Positions 61,899 through 64,000 of a stretch of DNA of 64,000 bases are shown piece after piece. Origin of the DNA: Planctomycetota bacterium. GTDB lineage: Bacteria; Planctomycetota; Planctomycetia; Gemmatales; Gemmataceae. The notes below the pieces were generated by a model. The model was not told where the DNA came from. It worked only from the letters and a program-made list of their open reading frames with translations, and did no database searches. The stretch is taken from positions 42,693 through 106,692 of the forward strand of contig JACPZP010000051.1 of the NCBI GenBank assembly GCA_016195405.1, given 5' to 3'. The translations under genes and the position numbers were made by a program. Numbering within the stretch: the first letter of the stretch is position 1; each line of letters opens with the position of its first letter.

Positions 61899-61984
61899 GT
61901 TTAGCCGCGGGCCTACGGCGAGCGCGGACGGGCTGAATTCGGACGCGCGACACGCCCGCGCTCGCCGTTGGCTCGCGGCTGAAC
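61899..61984. repeat. GTTTAGCCGCGAGCC palindrome, copy 1
   Basis: Arms 61899-61927 and 61955-61984, nearly perfect, with a 27-nt centre. It follows the amidase stop and is followed by T-rich sequence (61990-62010), so it can also act as terminator. The same element occurs at 62843-62928. Confidence 0.85.
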
Positions 61985-62109
61985 GATTCAAACTTTTTTC
62001 AATTTTTTGCTGGTATTGCCTCCGCAGCTGATTATAATTCTCTCCAGCTGCAATCCAGCTGCAACTGGCAACGAGGCCAGCCCACCCCTTCCGAGGAAAG
62101 GAGTCCTCC

Positions 62110-62832
62110 ATGTTCGCCAATCCCTCTTCGGTCAAGATCGCAGTTTACGGCGCCGACAACGGCGTGCCGGGCCGGGGCGTCGGCCTGTGGCCCACGGGCT
62201 ACAAAGGGGCCGTCATCGCCGCGGGCGCATCGCCGGTCTTCATGGCGCCTGCGAAAGGCGACCGTCCCTGGGGCGAATTGCTCGACGGCGCCAAGGGCGT
62301 CGTCGTCTGCGGCTTTGAAACGGGACGGGGCAAGGAAGGCGATATGGAGTCCCTGTGCCTGTGGTGCCGATCGCGCAAGTTCCCCATCCTCGCCATTGAC
62401 CGCGGCTTGCTGGCAATGAACGCAGCCTACGGCGGCGTCAACTACAACGATCTTTCCAAGGAATTGCCCGAAGCGCTTCAACACCGCCATCCGCCCGAGC
62501 CCGGCTTGCGTCATGCCATCCTCGTTCAACCAAATACGATTCTGTCGCAGATTTACGGCGAAGGCGAGATCGTCGTCAACAGCGAGCACCGTCAAGCGAT
62601 ACAGCGCGTGGCCAACGGCTTCAAGATCGGCGGCACCGCGCTCGACGGCGTCATCGAAGCGATCGAATCGCCGATCGACACTTGGTTCGCATTAGGGGTG
62701 CAATGGCAACCCGCCTCAGCAAGCGCTTCAGGCCTCGATATTCAGGTCTTCCGCGCCTTGATTGACGCCGGCAGTCCGCCTGTCAAAAAGGTCATCCCGG
62801 TCAAAACGCGTCGTCTCGCAATGGCGGGATGA
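62110..62832 (+). CDS. Second C26/PuuD-like amidotransferase homologue, catalytic Cys missing
   Basis: A 240-residue protein behind GGAAAGGAG. Class I amidotransferase fold: GVVVCGFETGRG replaces the GGxD-type turn, ILAIDRGLLAMNAAYGG (residues 93-109) puts Asp97 where the catalytic Cys of GICRGMQ belongs, NSEHRQAI keeps the His, and the final Glu of the HPE-type motif is Ala (QWQPASASAS). So two of three catalytic residues are lost. It is related to the gene at 18089-18862 (VIEAIES, LGVQWQP and others) but more diverged. Both sides carry the same palindrome, about 1 kb apart. Confidence 0.82.
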   Translation: MFANPSSVKIAVYGADNGVPGRGVGLWPTGYKGAVIAAGASPVFMAPAKGDRPWGELLDGAKGVVVCGFETGRGKEGDMESLCLWCRSRKFPILAIDRGLLAMNAAYGGVNYNDLSKELPEALQHRHPPEPGLRHAILVQPNTILSQIYGEGEIVVNSEHRQAIQRVANGFKIGGTALDGVIEAIESPIDTWFALGVQWQPASASASGLDIQVFRALIDAGSPPVKKVIPVKTRRLAMAG

Positions 62833-62842
62833 TGCGCATGCC

Positions 62843-62928
62843 GTTTAGCCGCGAGCCAACGGCGAGCGCGGACCTGACGCACGTCCTAAACCGCCACGCC
62901 CGCGCTCGCCGTTGGCTCGCGGCTAAAC
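62843..62928. repeat. GTTTAGCCGCGAGCC palindrome, copy 2
   Basis: Arms 62843-62871 and 62900-62928 are a perfect 29-bp inverted repeat. The copy at 61899-61984 has the same arm with a few changes. Located between convergent genes. Confidence 0.9.
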
Positions 62929-62945
62929 GTAGCGTCGGTCAAATA

Positions 62946-64000
62946 TCAGATGCGCCGGAATTGGCGATCGAGATCGTGGCGCGTGAACAGGAGCGCCGTC
63001 GGCCGGCCGTGGGGACAATGGTGAGCGTCGTGTGCCAAATGGCGGAGCGACACCAAGGCGGCGATCTCTTCGGGTGATAGCGCGTCGCCGGAGCGGACGG
63101 CGGCGTGGCACGCCATCAAGCTCATGAGATCGCTCAGGAGCTGCTCGCGCGTCGGCAGCCGTTCTTTCGAGGTGAGGTGGTTTACGACGGCTTTGAGGAT
63201 TTCAGAAGGAGCGGTGCGCCCGAGCAGGGCCGGGTAGCTTGTGACCAGCACGGTGCCGCCGCCGAAATCTTCGATTCCCAGTCCCAAATCGGCTAGGTCC
63301 TTTTGATGGTCAAGCACGCGGGCCGACTGTTCGTTTGTCAATTCCACGGGTTCCGGAATCAACAACTTCTGAATTTCGAGGGTCCCCGCGGCGATGCGCT
63401 CCTTGAGCTGCTCGAAGAGAACGCGCTCATGCAAGGCGTGCTGATCGATCACGAGCATCCCATCGGTCGTTTCAACCACGAGGTAGGTGTTGTGCAACTG
63501 AATGGCGTTGAGAACTTCGGGCAGCGGCGGCCTGGGCGCCGCGACCTCCTCCGCGATCGGCGTCTCTTCACCCCCGGGAAACGCTGCGCTTATCCCGGGG
63601 CTTGGCGGCATCACACTGACCCCTGACTCCTGCACCACCGGATTCTTGGTGAACGTTGGGAACCCGGGCTTCGAAAACAACGACGGCGTGTACTCCGCGG
63701 GCCTGGGACTGAAGTACGTCGGGCTGCCATTGGGCGCGGGCGGCGGTTGCAGACGGGCGGTGAGATTTTCTTCCTGAAGGCGATTGCGCACGGTCGCGAG
63801 CACCATCGAGTAAAGAGCGCTGGCATCGCGGAAACGCACCTCGGCCTTGGTCGGATGCACGTTGACATCGACATGATCGGGAGGCAATTCCAAAAACAAA
63901 AACGCCACCGCGTATCGGCCCGTCATCAGCAAGCCGCGATAGCCCTCTTGCAAGGCATGGCCCAGCGAGCGATCGCGAATCCAGCGGCCATTCAAGAACA
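62946..64000 (-). CDS. mutL: DNA mismatch repair protein MutL (5' partial)
   Basis: The C-terminal 350 residues of MutL; the frame is open to the right edge, so the start and the ATPase N-terminal part lie outside. FLNGRWIRDRSLGHALQEGY is the MutL 'VNgRxVxd' region, then PDHVDVNVHPTKAEVRF (transducer motif). The Pro-rich linker (about 110-170) leads to the dimerisation domain with IQLHNTYLVVETTDGMLVID and QHALHERVLFEQL. The QHALHERVLFE and a C-terminal CHAAVRSGDAL are the metal-dependent endonuclease-type features of many bacterial MutL proteins, although the DQHAxxER motif here reads DQHALHER. Confidence 0.95.
   Translation of the reverse strand, partial: FLNGRWIRDRSLGHALQEGYRGLLMTGRYAVAFLFLELPPDHVDVNVHPTKAEVRFRDASALYSMVLATVRNRLQEENLTARLQPPPAPNGSPTYFSPRPAEYTPSLFSKPGFPTFTKNPVVQESGVSVMPPSPGISAAFPGGEETPIAEEVAAPRPPLPEVLNAIQLHNTYLVVETTDGMLVIDQHALHERVLFEQLKERIAAGTLEIQKLLIPEPVELTNEQSARVLDHQKDLADLGLGIEDFGGGTVLVTSYPALLGRTAPSEILKAVVNHLTSKERLPTREQLLSDLMSLMACHAAVRSGDALSPEEIAALVSLRHLAHDAHHCPHGRPTALLFTRHDLDRQFRRI

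Overview
The window looks like chromosomal DNA from a planctomycete, probably of the Gemmata/Pirellula type. Evidence: two ECF sigma factors fused through a membrane segment to C-terminal sensor-like domains (one TIGR03067, one HEAT repeats), a DUF1080 secreted protein, several planctomycete-style hypothetical membrane proteins, a high G+C content, short mostly monocistronic transcription units on both strands, and many palindromic repeats between genes. I found no rRNA, tRNA, CRISPR array, phage region or transposase. The left edge cuts an error-prone DNA polymerase gene and the right edge cuts mutL.

Layout. 1-4.9 kb: error-prone DnaE2-type polymerase carrying an in-frame palindromic insert, a DUF433/IF2_N-like small gene pair, a membrane protein, a methyltransferase. 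5-8.6 kb: sigma/TIGR03067 fusion, a thioredoxin-fold gene with an in-frame TGA exactly at the active-site Cys position (candidate selenoprotein), a Tat-exported VOC protein. 8.7-13.3 kb: tandem isocitrate-dehydrogenase-like genes (one canonical, one degenerate), M48 protease, quinone oxidoreductase. 13.3-19 kb: a MITE-like element, a propeller-like protein, a LigD phosphoesterase-like protein, and a run containing a degenerate AnmK and a peptidase-C26 homologue lacking its catalytic Cys. 19-22.7 kb: FHA protein converging on an AAA ATPase/winged-helix-like pair. 22.9-31.3 kb: secreted truncated-haemoglobin fusion, LOG-like protein, MgtE, PanC, CYTH protein, Rieske protein, cytochrome c'-like protein, two paralogous membrane proteins. 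31.5-34.8 kb: MlaE-MlaF-MlaD lipid transport operon. 35-44.5 kb: DUF2203 protein, M30-like protease, STAS/anti-sigma kinase pair, mutS, sigma/HEAT fusion, CPBP protease, nucleotidyltransferase plus small-protein module, Cys-less thioredoxin-like protein. 44.5-52 kb: P-type ATPase with three in-frame repeat inserts, DUF1080, hydrolase, FmdB, rhomboid, nuclease/phosphatase lipoprotein. 52-62 kb: radical SAM protein, then a three-gene HlyD module (GAF-HlyD, HlyD-WD40, PqqD-like/M50/HlyD) and an N-carbamoylputrescine-amidase-like gene. 62-64 kb: a second dead C26 homologue bracketed by two copies of one palindrome, then mutL.

The observations most worth following are: (i) the candidate selenoprotein at 6432-7622, with a Trp-TGA active site, a strong upstream ribosome binding site and a stem-loop with a GGT loop 24 nt after the TGA; (ii) palindromic repeat families that occur between genes but also inside coding sequences in frame (dnaE2, P-type ATPase three times, ends of mlaF and the Rieske gene), one family showing compensatory stem changes between copies; (iii) the HlyD/WD40/PqqD-M50 cluster, which reads like an uncharacterised envelope-spanning export or processing machine; (iv) catalytically degenerate enzymes (two C26 homologues, AnmK, an IDH subunit). 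All domain calls come from reading the sequence by eye; no database search was run.
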